From contig JAKJJQ010000005.1 in the NCBI GenBank assembly GCA_021713415.1, forward strand, positions 33,354 to 97,353: a stretch of 64,000 nucleotides of DNA, read 5' to 3'. The translations under genes were made by a program, and so were the position numbers. Of the stretch, positions 1-8,046 are shown in pieces (the first letter of the stretch is position 1; the number at the start of each line of letters is the position of its first letter). Source of the stretch: M0027 sp021713415. Its GTDB lineage: Bacteria; Pseudomonadota; Gammaproteobacteria; Francisellales; Francisellaceae. Under the pieces are notes generated by a model. The model ran no database searches, was not told where the DNA came from, and saw only the letters and a list, made by a program, of their open reading frames with translations.

Positions 1-395
1 AATATATGATTTTCATGGCTGTGAACACCACCAGGTGATAATAGTCCTAAGATATGAATGGCTTTATTATTTGAAACAGCTTTTTCAACAGTATTATTTA
101 AAACACTATTATGATAGAAATCACTGGATTGAATATCTTGGTTTATACGAGCTAGTTCCTGGTAGACAACACGCCCAGCACCGATATTAACATGGCCAAC
201 TTCTGAGTTTCCCATTTGTCCTGTTGGTAATCCAACGACTTCCCCTGAAGCATCAAGTAATGTATGTGCATTTTTTTGCCATAGTCGATCCCAATTTGGC
301 GTATCTGCTTGATTAATCGCATTATCTTGATCTTCTTCTCGAAAGCCCCAGCCATCTAAGATCATTAATAATATTGGCTTTGGTTTTTTATCCAC
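1..395 (-). CDS. gpmI: 2,3-bisphosphoglycerate-independent phosphoglycerate mutase, N-terminal part (runs off window)
   Basis: Interconverts 3- and 2-phosphoglycerate in the cytosol. The visible 131 codons carry the family N-terminus: ILDGWGFRE near residues 12-20, then GLPTGQMGNSEVGHVNIGAGR with the catalytic serine in GNSEVGH, then ARINQDI and LLSPGGVHSHE. The start is GTG at 395, preceded by AGGAGA at a good distance. An ATG two bases upstream is out of frame and closes at once. The rest of the gene lies left of the window. It is divergent from phhA. Confidence 0.93.
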   Translation of the reverse strand, partial: MDKKPKPILLMILDGWGFREEDQDNAINQADTPNWDRLWQKNAHTLLDASGEVVGLPTGQMGNSEVGHVNIGAGRVVYQELARINQDIQSSDFYHNSVLNNTVEKAVSNNKAIHILGLLSPGGVHSHENHI

Positions 396-586
396 ATATC
401 TCTCCTGAAATAGTTTATGCGCTTATGTAAGTTTTAAGCACTAAATGACTTAAAATATTGTAAAAGTTTGTACTAATAAAGGCCAGAAATACTTTCTATA
501 TTCTGCTTGAATTTATTGCATTAGCAAATGTGAAAATAATATTTTACCTTGATTTTTATGAACAACTTGCATAACGTAGGTATACT

Positions 587-592
587 TATAAT
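587..592 (+). promoter_or_regulatory. Candidate -10 element (TATAAT) of the phhA promoter
   Basis: A perfect TATAAT lies 23 bases before the phhA ATG. A TTGCAT at 567-572 is only 14 bases upstream, short for a sigma-70 spacer, so the -35 assignment is weak. Confidence 0.4.
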
Positions 593-614
593 ATAAGCAT
601 GCGGGTAAGCTCTG

Positions 615-1442
615 ATGAAAGAAGATAAAAAATATAAGTCAAAAAAACCGGATAATCAGGGATTTGTGCAATATACAGATGATGAACATAGTGTTTGGAA
701 TACACTAATTGAACGTCAAATTGATATTGTCGCAAATAGGGCATGTGATGAATATTTAAATGGTTTAGATATCATTAATTTTCCAAAATTACATATTCCA
801 CAGATTCCGGAGTTAAATAAGATATTAAAAGCGAATGGAGGCTGGGAAGTTGCACCTGTTGCAGCATTAATTAATTTTGATAAATTTTTTAAATTATTAA
901 GCGAGAAAAAATTTCCCTGTGCTACGTTTATCCGTACACCTGAGGAACTAGAATATCTACAAGAACCTGATATTTTTCATGAATTATTTGGACACTGTCC
1001 AATGTTAACGGATCAAACTTATGCTGATGTGATTCAAAACTATGGTAAGCTTGGTGTGGGTGCACCAGCTTATGTACAGAAGATGTTAGCAAGATTCTAC
1101 TGGTTTACAGCTGAGTTTGGCTTAATTCAGACAGAAAAAGGATTACGTTCATATGGTGGTGGTATTTTATCTTCAATTGGTGAAACACTCTATGCGATAG
1201 ATGACACGACACCTAAACGGGTTGCATTTGATGCATTGGAAATTTTAAGGACGCCGTATCGTATCGATATTATGCAGCCGATTTATTATGTGATTGAATC
1301 TTATGATCAGTTATATGCAATTATGAATGAAAAGATTTTGGATTTAATTGAACAAGCAAGGGAATTAGGTGATCATCCACCTTTATATCCACCAGTAATT
1401 GCTGATGCGCATACTAAACCGACTAGTATGCCAGTTTGCTAA
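615..1442 (+). CDS. phhA: Phenylalanine 4-monooxygenase
   Basis: Tetrahydropterin- and iron-dependent hydroxylase making tyrosine from phenylalanine. The 275-residue length fits the bacterial single-domain enzymes. Iron ligands are visible as His122 and His127 in FHELFGHCPML and Glu167 in FTAEFGL; SYGGGILSS follows as in the family. It is followed 49 bases later by phhB, which recycles its cofactor, so the two form a functional pair. In Legionella this pathway feeds pyomelanin formation, but no pigment genes are visible here. Confidence 0.95.
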   Translation: MKEDKKYKSKKPDNQGFVQYTDDEHSVWNTLIERQIDIVANRACDEYLNGLDIINFPKLHIPQIPELNKILKANGGWEVAPVAALINFDKFFKLLSEKKFPCATFIRTPEELEYLQEPDIFHELFGHCPMLTDQTYADVIQNYGKLGVGAPAYVQKMLARFYWFTAEFGLIQTEKGLRSYGGGILSSIGETLYAIDDTTPKRVAFDALEILRTPYRIDIMQPIYYVIESYDQLYAIMNEKILDLIEQARELGDHPPLYPPVIADAHTKPTSMPVC

Positions 1443-1491
1443 TTTTTTTAAATTAAATAACTAGTAATTAAATTATTTAAGGAAAGCGATA

Positions 1492-1830
1492 ATGACTAAT
1501 GTATTAGTTGAAAAAAAATGTAAAGTTTGTGAAGGTGGTGATGTCTTACCATTAACGCAAAACGAAGTTGAAAAATATTTAAAATTAACACCGGCTTGGC
1601 AAGTTATTGATGATATAAAAATTCAAAGAGTATTTCAATTTAAAGGATTTTATAAAACAATGGCATTTGTTAATGCCGTTGCATGGATTGCCAATAAAGA
1701 AGGTCATCACCCGGATATGGAAGTTAGTTTTAATCGTTGTATTGTTAATTTCACAACACATGCAGTGGATGGCTTAACAGATAATGATTTTATCTGTGCT
1801 GCAAAAGTTGACCAATTATTAGAAGACTAG
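1492..1830 (+). CDS. phhB: Pterin-4a-carbinolamine dehydratase
   Basis: Dehydrates 4a-hydroxytetrahydrobiopterin produced by PhhA, so that the pterin cofactor can be recycled. The 112-residue protein has the family pattern: helix with FVNAVAWIANKEGHHPD, then strand EVSFNRCIVNFTTH and AVDGLTDNDFICAAKVD. The His-His-Pro of the active site is present. An AAGGAA ribosome site precedes the ATG. The next gene begins only 11-14 bases after the stop, suggesting a three-gene operon with phhA. Confidence 0.94.
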   Translation: MTNVLVEKKCKVCEGGDVLPLTQNEVEKYLKLTPAWQVIDDIKIQRVFQFKGFYKTMAFVNAVAWIANKEGHHPDMEVSFNRCIVNFTTHAVDGLTDNDFICAAKVDQLLED

Positions 1831-1841
1831 CCTGAGTATAA

Positions 1842-2420
1842 GTGATGGATCATTATTTTTTATATCTTCATGGATATCAGAGTTCACCTACAACATTACG
1901 TGCATTAAAACTGCAATTATGGTTAAGAGAACAGTATCCAGAGTCACGAATTGATGCACCTAGATTATCTGATCGTGATGCATTAGGTGCATTTGAAAAG
2001 ATTAATGCAAGACTAGATAGAGTAGATAGTCAGCGTAAAGTAGTTATTGGCGCTTCTTTAGGTGGTTTAATGGCGCATTTATTAAAACAAGTAAGAAGTG
2101 ATATTACAGATGTCATTTTAATTAATCCAGCCTTACGATTTGATGATATTTTAGCCAATATGGGCTTGGTGATTGGTACAAATGGTGAAGGAGATATTAG
2201 TCAAGAAGACGTTGATATTATTCGTTCGTTTATTCCTACTGAAATACACAATCAAGAAGATTATCTTTTATTACTTCAACAGGATGATGAAGTCTGTCCA
2301 TACTTATGGTCAGTTGATTTATTAGCTGATGCTCATGTTGATATACAAAATGGGCAAGGGCATTCTTATCAAAATATAGCAACAGCTTTTGGTTCAATCA
2401 AATTATTTTTAAATAGATAA
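1842..2420 (+). CDS. YqiA/YcfP-family alpha/beta-hydrolase fold esterase
   Basis: Small single-domain esterase-like protein (192 residues). It starts with YLHGYQSSP, the strand-plus-oxyanion segment of this family. It then has the nucleophile elbow GASLGG (near residues 69-74), NPALRF, DDEVCPY as the acid region, and GQGHSYQN with the terminal histidine. The Ser-Asp-His set is therefore complete. GTG at 1842 and ATG at 1845 are both possible starts, and the ribosome site is weak, fitting coupling to phhB. The substrate is unknown. Confidence 0.8.
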   Translation: MMDHYFLYLHGYQSSPTTLRALKLQLWLREQYPESRIDAPRLSDRDALGAFEKINARLDRVDSQRKVVIGASLGGLMAHLLKQVRSDITDVILINPALRFDDILANMGLVIGTNGEGDISQEDVDIIRSFIPTEIHNQEDYLLLLQQDDEVCPYLWSVDLLADAHVDIQNGQGHSYQNIATAFGSIKLFLNR

Positions 2421-2502
2421 ATTGTAAAACAATCATAAAAAATCAAATCCTATCATTTTAATTGTTTGGATAAAGTATTATTATACTTTTTAATTATTTT
2501 TT

Positions 2503-2510
2503 AGGGTTGC
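2503..2510 (+). promoter_or_regulatory. Pre-start element AGGGTTGC before the gene at 2518
   Basis: AGGGTTG ends 8 bases before the ATG. It sits where a Shine-Dalgarno sequence would, but carries the extra TTG shared by many secreted-family genes of this window. Confidence 0.55.
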
Positions 2511-2517
2511 GGTTAAA

Positions 2518-3771
2518 ATGAATAACAAAAAATTACAGGCGGTTGCTGCCGCACTAGTAGCGACGATAAGAGATCATGATTTTATTCCTTATTCTGAAAA
2601 TATGGAAGCGGTTTATCCAATAGATAAGCGCGGTGATTATTTTGTGGGTAGGGATGAAAGACGTCCAACAGATGAACAATATGAAAGTCATCGTAGTGAA
2701 GGAAAAAATAGGGAGTATGCACAGCTTGTACTAGATAGTGGAAGCGGTTTATGTCAAGAGCTTGCTATGTGTGTTACATCATTAGCATCATTAATTAACA
2801 TTTCTGAATTGGGTTTAGATATTGAATCAGAAAAAAAACTCTATGTTTCGATGGTTTCAATTGATAACCAACATGTATTTTGTTTTTTACATACGAGTGA
2901 ACATTTAGCGCATACGAAAGTTAATCAAAGGGTTGCTCATAATTTTAATCACATTCAATTATTTGAAAAACCTGAAATGAGTAGGCTAAGCAATGAGCCT
3001 TGGGTAGGGCTATTGCTTGATGCTATTATTGTAGATCCTTGGATATATAAAGCAACTCCAGTTAGAGAGTATCAAAATCATTTAGAACAAGCCGAAAAAT
3101 TTGGAGTAGAAAACTTTTATGGTCATAATGGTAATGGCGGGAAAATTCGCTCTTGTGAATATACAGAAATAGTAACAACCACGCCGCGATTGCCAGAGAC
3201 CAAAAAAGAAGTCTTATTATTGCAAAGGTTTAATAAAGCTTACCAAGAAGAACTAAAAAAATTACAAGATTCCGACCCTAGTTTTGCTGAAGGCCGTACA
3301 TTAAAGTCGGTTCAGGAGCAATTAGATAAAGATATTCAATCAAGTAAGGTTAATGAGCAACTAGAACGATTAAAACTTGAGTTGTCATCAGTTGCAAGTG
3401 ATGCAAAAAAAGACCTCATAACAGAGTGTGAGTCATTTCAAGAGCTATGTATTGTAGCATCAATACGTCAAAAAGATGGTATTTTAAATCCATTTAATAC
3501 AACAACGACAGGGAATAAGATGCTTGAGCTAATTAATTCTAAAGATTATACAGAGTTAAAAGACTCAATGTTTAATGATGGTGATAGTAGTAATATTCGA
3601 ATGAGAGATATAAGAGCAAAAGCATTAGGAGCTAATCAGAGACCTCAATATGGATATAATTTCAAACAAGATGAGCAACGATTTCTATCTAATAAGAGGA
3701 CACCTGAGCAGATTTTTTTACATATTAAAGATCCCAATAGTGGATCAAGTGAGTATGGGGCACATAATTAA
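2518..3771 (+). CDS. Putative Cys-His-Asp hydrolase or effector, unrecognised family
   Basis: No family was recognised for the whole 417 residues. The N-terminal half shows a spacing typical of papain/transglutaminase-fold enzymes: Cys79 in SGSGLCQELA, His119 in NQHVFCF and Asp173 in IIVDPW. Residues about 240-310 are charged and probably helical or coiled-coil. There is no signal peptide or membrane segment. The start is preceded by the AGGGTTGC element shared with the secreted-family genes. I infer a candidate type IV effector with cysteine-protease, deamidase or transglutaminase-like activity; the catalytic reading rests on motif order only. Confidence 0.55.
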   Translation: MNNKKLQAVAAALVATIRDHDFIPYSENMEAVYPIDKRGDYFVGRDERRPTDEQYESHRSEGKNREYAQLVLDSGSGLCQELAMCVTSLASLINISELGLDIESEKKLYVSMVSIDNQHVFCFLHTSEHLAHTKVNQRVAHNFNHIQLFEKPEMSRLSNEPWVGLLLDAIIVDPWIYKATPVREYQNHLEQAEKFGVENFYGHNGNGGKIRSCEYTEIVTTTPRLPETKKEVLLLQRFNKAYQEELKKLQDSDPSFAEGRTLKSVQEQLDKDIQSSKVNEQLERLKLELSSVASDAKKDLITECESFQELCIVASIRQKDGILNPFNTTTTGNKMLELINSKDYTELKDSMFNDGDSSNIRMRDIRAKALGANQRPQYGYNFKQDEQRFLSNKRTPEQIFLHIKDPNSGSSEYGAHN

Positions 3772-3883
3772 AGTAGTATAAATTAATCCCTTTATACTAA
3801 GAAAACTTAAACAAATCTTTATTCATGTTTGATTTTAGATTGATTATTATCGCATTAAATAAACTATAATAATAGGTAGTCTA

Positions 3884-4402
3884 ATGCCAATAAAAAATAA
3901 GACAGTTTATGCGATACTAGGTGTTTTACGCAATGAAACATTAAGTGGATATGAAATTCATAAAAGAATACTAACTTCAATGAAAGTATATTGGAATGAA
4001 GGGTATAATTCGATTTATCCATGCTTGAAAAAAATGACTGATGAAGGTTTTGTTAGAGTAGTAGAAGGCCATTCAAATAAATCAAATACAAAATATTATC
4101 AATTAACTAAAAGTGGTATTAAGCATCATAGGCAATGGCTCAATACTTTAGAGTCTTGTGAGTTAACTAGAAATGAAAATTTACTTAAAATATTTTTTAG
4201 TAGTCAGTCTGATACTGCGCAATGTAGAAGATTAGTTGAATATGAAAAGCTTAAAGTTGATAAATTATTAATGGATCAAAACTTACATATGCTTAATAAT
4301 AATGATGAGTTAAGTTCAAAAGACCTTATTAATTTATATGATCAATTTATCTTAGATGCTAAACAACAATGGTGTAATTTAATATTAGAAAAATTATATT
4401 AA
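3884..4402 (+). CDS. PadR-family transcriptional regulator
   Basis: Winged-helix DNA-binding protein of 172 residues. Residues 6-70 follow the PadR pattern: YAILGVLRNETLSGYEIHKRI, then IYPCLKKMTDEGFVRVVEG, then the wing with KYYQLTKSGIKHH. A helical C-terminal part (about 90-170) would form the dimer, as in PadR group 1 proteins such as VirR-like regulators. The target is unknown. No transporter or phenolic-acid decarboxylase is adjacent; the small membrane protein gene 47 bases downstream could be a target or co-transcribed. Confidence 0.85.
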   Translation: MPIKNKTVYAILGVLRNETLSGYEIHKRILTSMKVYWNEGYNSIYPCLKKMTDEGFVRVVEGHSNKSNTKYYQLTKSGIKHHRQWLNTLESCELTRNENLLKIFFSSQSDTAQCRRLVEYEKLKVDKLLMDQNLHMLNNNDELSSKDLINLYDQFILDAKQQWCNLILEKLY

Positions 4403-4449
4403 GATTATATGGTTAATAAATAAAATATATAGAAAGTGGAGCATTTTAC

Positions 4450-4878
4450 ATGGCATGGTTTAAACGAACAAGAACAGCAGCAAAGAAAATGACAGACGTT
4501 GAAGGAATCAAGCGTCAGCAATTTTTCTTATATAATTTAATTAAAACATTATTTAAAATTGATAAAGTAAAAGATCCGTGTGAATTTAAAGACTTAGCTG
4601 CTAATGGTATTACAGATAAAAAACTACGTGAAAATTTAGCTACGTTTACCTTTTTATACCGATTTTTTGGTATCATTGGTGTGGTTGTATTGTTATATAC
4701 TATTCTATTGTTTTATCGAAATTACTATCTAGGTGCTATTGTTGGTTTTGCTGCATCTGTGATGTTTTTAGCGCATGCATTTAAATACCATTTTTGGTCA
4801 TTTCAGATTAGAAGCAAGAAATTAGGTTGTACTGTAGGTGAATGGTTTGATGGTCTAATCAGTCGTAATAAGAAATAG
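4450..4878 (+). CDS. Small two-helix membrane protein, unknown function
   Basis: A 142-residue protein with a basic N-terminus (WFKRTRTAAKK). Two adjacent hydrophobic segments lie near residues 70-90 (FFGIIGVVVLLYTILLF) and 95-112 (YLGAIVGFAASVMFLAHAF), followed by a basic tail. An AGTGGAGC ribosome site lies about 8 bases before the ATG. The family was not recognised. It converges on lepA with an 18-base gap. Confidence 0.7.
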   Translation: MAWFKRTRTAAKKMTDVEGIKRQQFFLYNLIKTLFKIDKVKDPCEFKDLAANGITDKKLRENLATFTFLYRFFGIIGVVVLLYTILLFYRNYYLGAIVGFAASVMFLAHAFKYHFWSFQIRSKKLGCTVGEWFDGLISRNKK

Positions 4879-4896
4879 TGAACTACTCTACATAAT

Positions 4897-6684
4897 TTAG
4901 TCTCTTTTTAAAACCGCTAAAAATGCTTCTTGCGGTACTTCAACATTTCCGACTTGTTTCATGCGTTTTTTACCACGTTTTTGCTTTTCTAATAATTTTT
5001 TCTTTCTTGAGACATCACCACCATAGCATTTAGCTAAGACATTTTTACGTAATGCTTTAACATTAGTTCTGGCAATAATCGTTGAACCAATTGCAGCTTG
5101 AATGGCAACTTCAAACATCTGTCTTGGAATTAAATCTTTAAGACGCTCTACTAATTCCCGTCCTTTATAGGTTGATTGGTCTTTATGAACAATGACAGCA
5201 AGTGCATCAACTTTTTCACCATTGATTAAAATATCTAAGCGCACCATGTTAGCAGCTTCATAACGATTAAGCTCATAATCTAATGATGCAAAGCCACGAC
5301 TAACGGATTTTAAACGGTCAAAGAAATCAAGTACAACTTCAACCATAGGAATATCATAGCTTAGTGATACTTGACGACCGACATATTGCATATTCACTTG
5401 AACACCACGTTTTTCAATACAAAGCTTAATGACATTACCCACATGATCTTGAGGTACTAAAATATTAGCTCTAACAATTGGTTCACGAATTTCTTCAATA
5501 CTTGCAGGATCTGGTAGTTTAGCGGGGTTATCTACTAAAACCATTTCACCATCTTTAGTATCTACTTCATATACAACGGTAGGTGCTGAAGTGATTAAAT
5601 CAATATCATATTCACGTTCTAGGCGTTCTTGGATAATTTCCATATGTAGCATACCAAGAAAACCAATACGAAAGCCAAAGCCTAAAGCTTGTGATGTTTC
5701 TGGTTCATAGAATAATGATGCATCATTTAGGCTTAATTTTTCTAATGCTTCGCGGAAGTTCTCGTATTCATCTGTTGAGATTGGAAACATACCTGCATAG
5801 ACTTGTGGTTTAATTTGTTTAAAGCCGGGAAGTGCTTCATCTGCTGGTGCGCGCGTATGAGTTAAGGTATCTCCAACAGGTGCGCCATGAATATTTTTAA
5901 TGCCAGCAACAACAAAGCCAACTTCACCAGCACTTAGTGATTCTTTTTTAAGCATTTTAGGTGTAAAAATACCAATTTGATCAACCTGGTGACTTTGCCC
6001 AGTTGACATAACAGTAATTTTTTCATTGACCTTTAAAGTACCATTTTGAATGCGTACTAATGAGACAACACCTAAATAATTATCAAACCATGAGTCAATA
6101 ATCAAAGCTTGTAAGGAAGCCTCAGGATCACCTTCAGGGGGAGGAACATGATGGACAATTGTTTCAAGCACATCTTTTACACCAATACCACTTTTAGCAC
6201 TACAGCGTACGGCTTCGGTTGCATCAATACCAATAATATCTTCAATTTCTTCTGCTACACGATCTGGCTCTGCTGCAGGTAAATCAATTTTATTGAGAAT
6301 AGGAATGACTTCAAGGTCTTGTTCAATGGCAGTATAACAGTTTGCAACTGTTTGTGCTTCAACACCTTGGGCAGCATCAACAACTAATAATGCACCCTCA
6401 CATGCTGCTAAGGAACGAGATACTTCATAAGTAAAATCAACGTGACCCGGTGTATCAATGAAGTTAAGTTGATAAGTATTACCATCTTGTGCAGTATAAT
6501 TTAATGTCACACTTTGTGCTTTAATGGTAATGCCACGCTCACGCTCAATATCCATTGAGTCAAGAACTTGCGCTTGCATCTCTCGCTCAGTTAGACCTTC
6601 ACAGGTTTGAATAAAACGATCAGCTAAGGTTGACTTACCATGATCGATATGCGCAATAATAGAAAAGTTTCGAATATGTTTCAT
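4897..6684 (-). CDS. lepA: Elongation factor 4 (LepA), ribosome back-translocating GTPase
   Basis: Full-length 595-residue translational GTPase. G1 AHIDHGKS, G2-G3 with RERGITIKAQ and DTPGHVDF, and G4 NKIDLP are all visible. The LepA-specific C-terminus is present, with YVGRQVSLSYDIPM, RGFASLDYE and ending KRGKKRMKQVGNVEVPQEAF. The signal peptidase gene lepB, often its neighbour, is not next to it. Upstream lies the accessory block. Confidence 0.98.
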   Translation of the reverse strand: MKHIRNFSIIAHIDHGKSTLADRFIQTCEGLTEREMQAQVLDSMDIERERGITIKAQSVTLNYTAQDGNTYQLNFIDTPGHVDFTYEVSRSLAACEGALLVVDAAQGVEAQTVANCYTAIEQDLEVIPILNKIDLPAAEPDRVAEEIEDIIGIDATEAVRCSAKSGIGVKDVLETIVHHVPPPEGDPEASLQALIIDSWFDNYLGVVSLVRIQNGTLKVNEKITVMSTGQSHQVDQIGIFTPKMLKKESLSAGEVGFVVAGIKNIHGAPVGDTLTHTRAPADEALPGFKQIKPQVYAGMFPISTDEYENFREALEKLSLNDASLFYEPETSQALGFGFRIGFLGMLHMEIIQERLEREYDIDLITSAPTVVYEVDTKDGEMVLVDNPAKLPDPASIEEIREPIVRANILVPQDHVGNVIKLCIEKRGVQVNMQYVGRQVSLSYDIPMVEVVLDFFDRLKSVSRGFASLDYELNRYEAANMVRLDILINGEKVDALAVIVHKDQSTYKGRELVERLKDLIPRQMFEVAIQAAIGSTIIARTNVKALRKNVLAKCYGGDVSRKKKLLEKQKRGKKRMKQVGNVEVPQEAFLAVLKRD

Positions 6685-6798
6685 AATTACAAAATCAAAG
6701 TTTATTTAATTGTCTATAAATATTAGTTTAAATGAATTATGCCGAAATTTTCTAAGAAGTAAAATATTTTAAGTTTTTCAAGAGAAATTTATTCTAAA

Positions 6799-6882
6799 GT
6801 GGGGGAAGTAGTAATTGTTGAGGTTGAGTGGCCGTGTTCCCATTGTGGTTATGAGTTTTATATATTTTCTAATTCATTTTAG
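6799..6882 (+). CDS. Possible 27-residue CxxC micro-ORF or gene fragment
   Basis: A GTG-initiated ORF with no clear ribosome site ends in a Cys-x-x-Cys-Gly segment (PCSHCGYEF), the shape of half a zinc ribbon. It overlaps the 3' end of the minus-strand gene by 14 bases. The stretch is more GC-rich than its surroundings. It may be the remnant of a lost gene or chance. Confidence 0.2.
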   Translation: MGEVVIVEVEWPCSHCGYEFYIFSNSF

Positions 6883-7786
6883 CTGCGAATTCATCTAATG
6901 CTTGTTCCATTATAAATTCATCTAATGCTTTTTCTAATATAGCGTTATCTTGGCTATTTGCAAATAAATGCTGAGGTGTAGATGCAGAGTTAGATGAAAA
7001 ATCAAATGAAGACGAGGAGTTAGGTGAAGAACTAAGCGAATAATTAGAATCAGAAGAAATGCTAAGAGAAGGACTAGTAGCTGCAAGGTTATTATGATAT
7101 AGGCTATTTTGATCAGGTATGCTATCTGTTATAGTACCATTATTGTCAATGCTGAAAACTCTTTTAACATCTTTCGCTCTTCCTGTTTGATTACGAAGTA
7201 TCTCACCAGTTTTTGGGTGTCGTCTAGTATAGAATGAACTAAAATTAGATTTACCTTTAACAGAATTATGTCTTATCTTTGGTTGGAGTGGTTCGGTATA
7301 ACCCACTATATTTATATTTCTATATCCTCTATCTCTCAATATGCGTGTAACTTCTCCAGCAATTACTTTATTTGCTAAAGATGGGTCAGGATTACTTTGA
7401 TAAGGGTTATATGTTGTACCACTTTGGCATAAAAATAAATTAATTTGAAAAGGTTTATTATTTGGCAACCCATTTTCAATTAGCCTATTAACTAATTCTT
7501 CAGGACTAATTATTTTTCTCTCTTGGCAATTGGAAATAGTATTAGTAATTTGACATGTTCCTTGCAATCCATGGGCGAATACATAAATTTTATCACCTTT
7601 ATTAACCGCTAATTGATTATTTCTTTTAGGTTCTGATGTATAGTTTTTAACCTTAGGCCATTCAGATGTAGGATGGCCTTTAGTGTTAATTTGACCCTTT
7701 CTCCAATTTTTTGCCTGGTGAAGTAGACTATTTTTATTGTGATTGGACTCTTCTTTTGTAAATGGAATAAATGTATATTTTGTCAT
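6869..7786 (-). CDS. Putative clan-CD (C80/gingipain-like) cysteine protease-like protein
   Basis: The 305-residue protein is not recognised with certainty. Residues 65-170 have the architecture of self-processing clan-CD domains. A strand leads to His72-Gly (YVFAHG), then a helix with SPEELVNRLIENGL, then a strand ending at Cys120 (NLFLCQSG). A helix LANKVIAGEVTRIL and the strand NINIVGYTEPL follow. A Ser/Asn-rich low-complexity region spans about 225-275, and ALDEF occurs twice near the acidic C-terminus. The true start is ATG 7786, not the TTG two codons earlier, because GGGTTGCAG abuts it. I infer a candidate secreted effector. Confidence 0.5.
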   Translation of the reverse strand: MTKYTFIPFTKEESNHNKNSLLHQAKNWRKGQINTKGHPTSEWPKVKNYTSEPKRNNQLAVNKGDKIYVFAHGLQGTCQITNTISNCQERKIISPEELVNRLIENGLPNNKPFQINLFLCQSGTTYNPYQSNPDPSLANKVIAGEVTRILRDRGYRNINIVGYTEPLQPKIRHNSVKGKSNFSSFYTRRHPKTGEILRNQTGRAKDVKRVFSIDNNGTITDSIPDQNSLYHNNLAATSPSLSISSDSNYSLSSSPNSSSSFDFSSNSASTPQHLFANSQDNAILEKALDEFIMEQALDEFAAKMN

Positions 7787-7789
7787 CTG

Positions 7790-7796
7790 CAACCCT
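7790..7796 (-). promoter_or_regulatory. Pre-start element AGGGTTG before the gene at 7786
   Basis: On the minus strand AAGGGTTG is followed after 3 bases by the ATG at 7786. It is the same element as before the secreted-family genes, with shorter spacing. Confidence 0.5.
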
Positions 7797-7891
7797 TATA
7801 AATTTATATTTTATTAAAATATTAATTTATATCGATATACTTATGTTGTAAATGTAGAATTTTAAATTAAATCTAAACTTAAATTGTGTGT

Positions 7892-7948
7892 CTATTTTTG
7901 ATAAAAATGGTTTAATTTTGTACCATGAAATAATGTGAATTTTGGCAT
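7892..7948 (-). pseudogene. Orphan 18-codon ORF with strong start signal (decayed duplicate or leader)
   Basis: GGAGGGTTGC (7949-7958, minus) lies directly before ATG 7948 and opens an ORF of only 18 codons. Its first 11 codons after ATG match the start of the downstream gene (ATG 7786) at 22 of 33 positions without gaps, and both share GGGTTGC. The simplest reading is a decayed tandem copy of the 5' end of that gene; a short leader peptide is the alternative. Confidence 0.4.
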
Positions 7949-8046
7949 GCAACCCTCCAAAAACAACAACAACACACTTTGTGTCTGATTATTAATATAT
8001 CATGATGATTGATATATGTACAGAGGTAATTAATGTACTGAACTAG

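Noticed and set aside
152..355. 67-codon minus-strand ORF near the left end
   Set aside because: It is out of frame with gpmI, which clearly occupies the same strand and interval.
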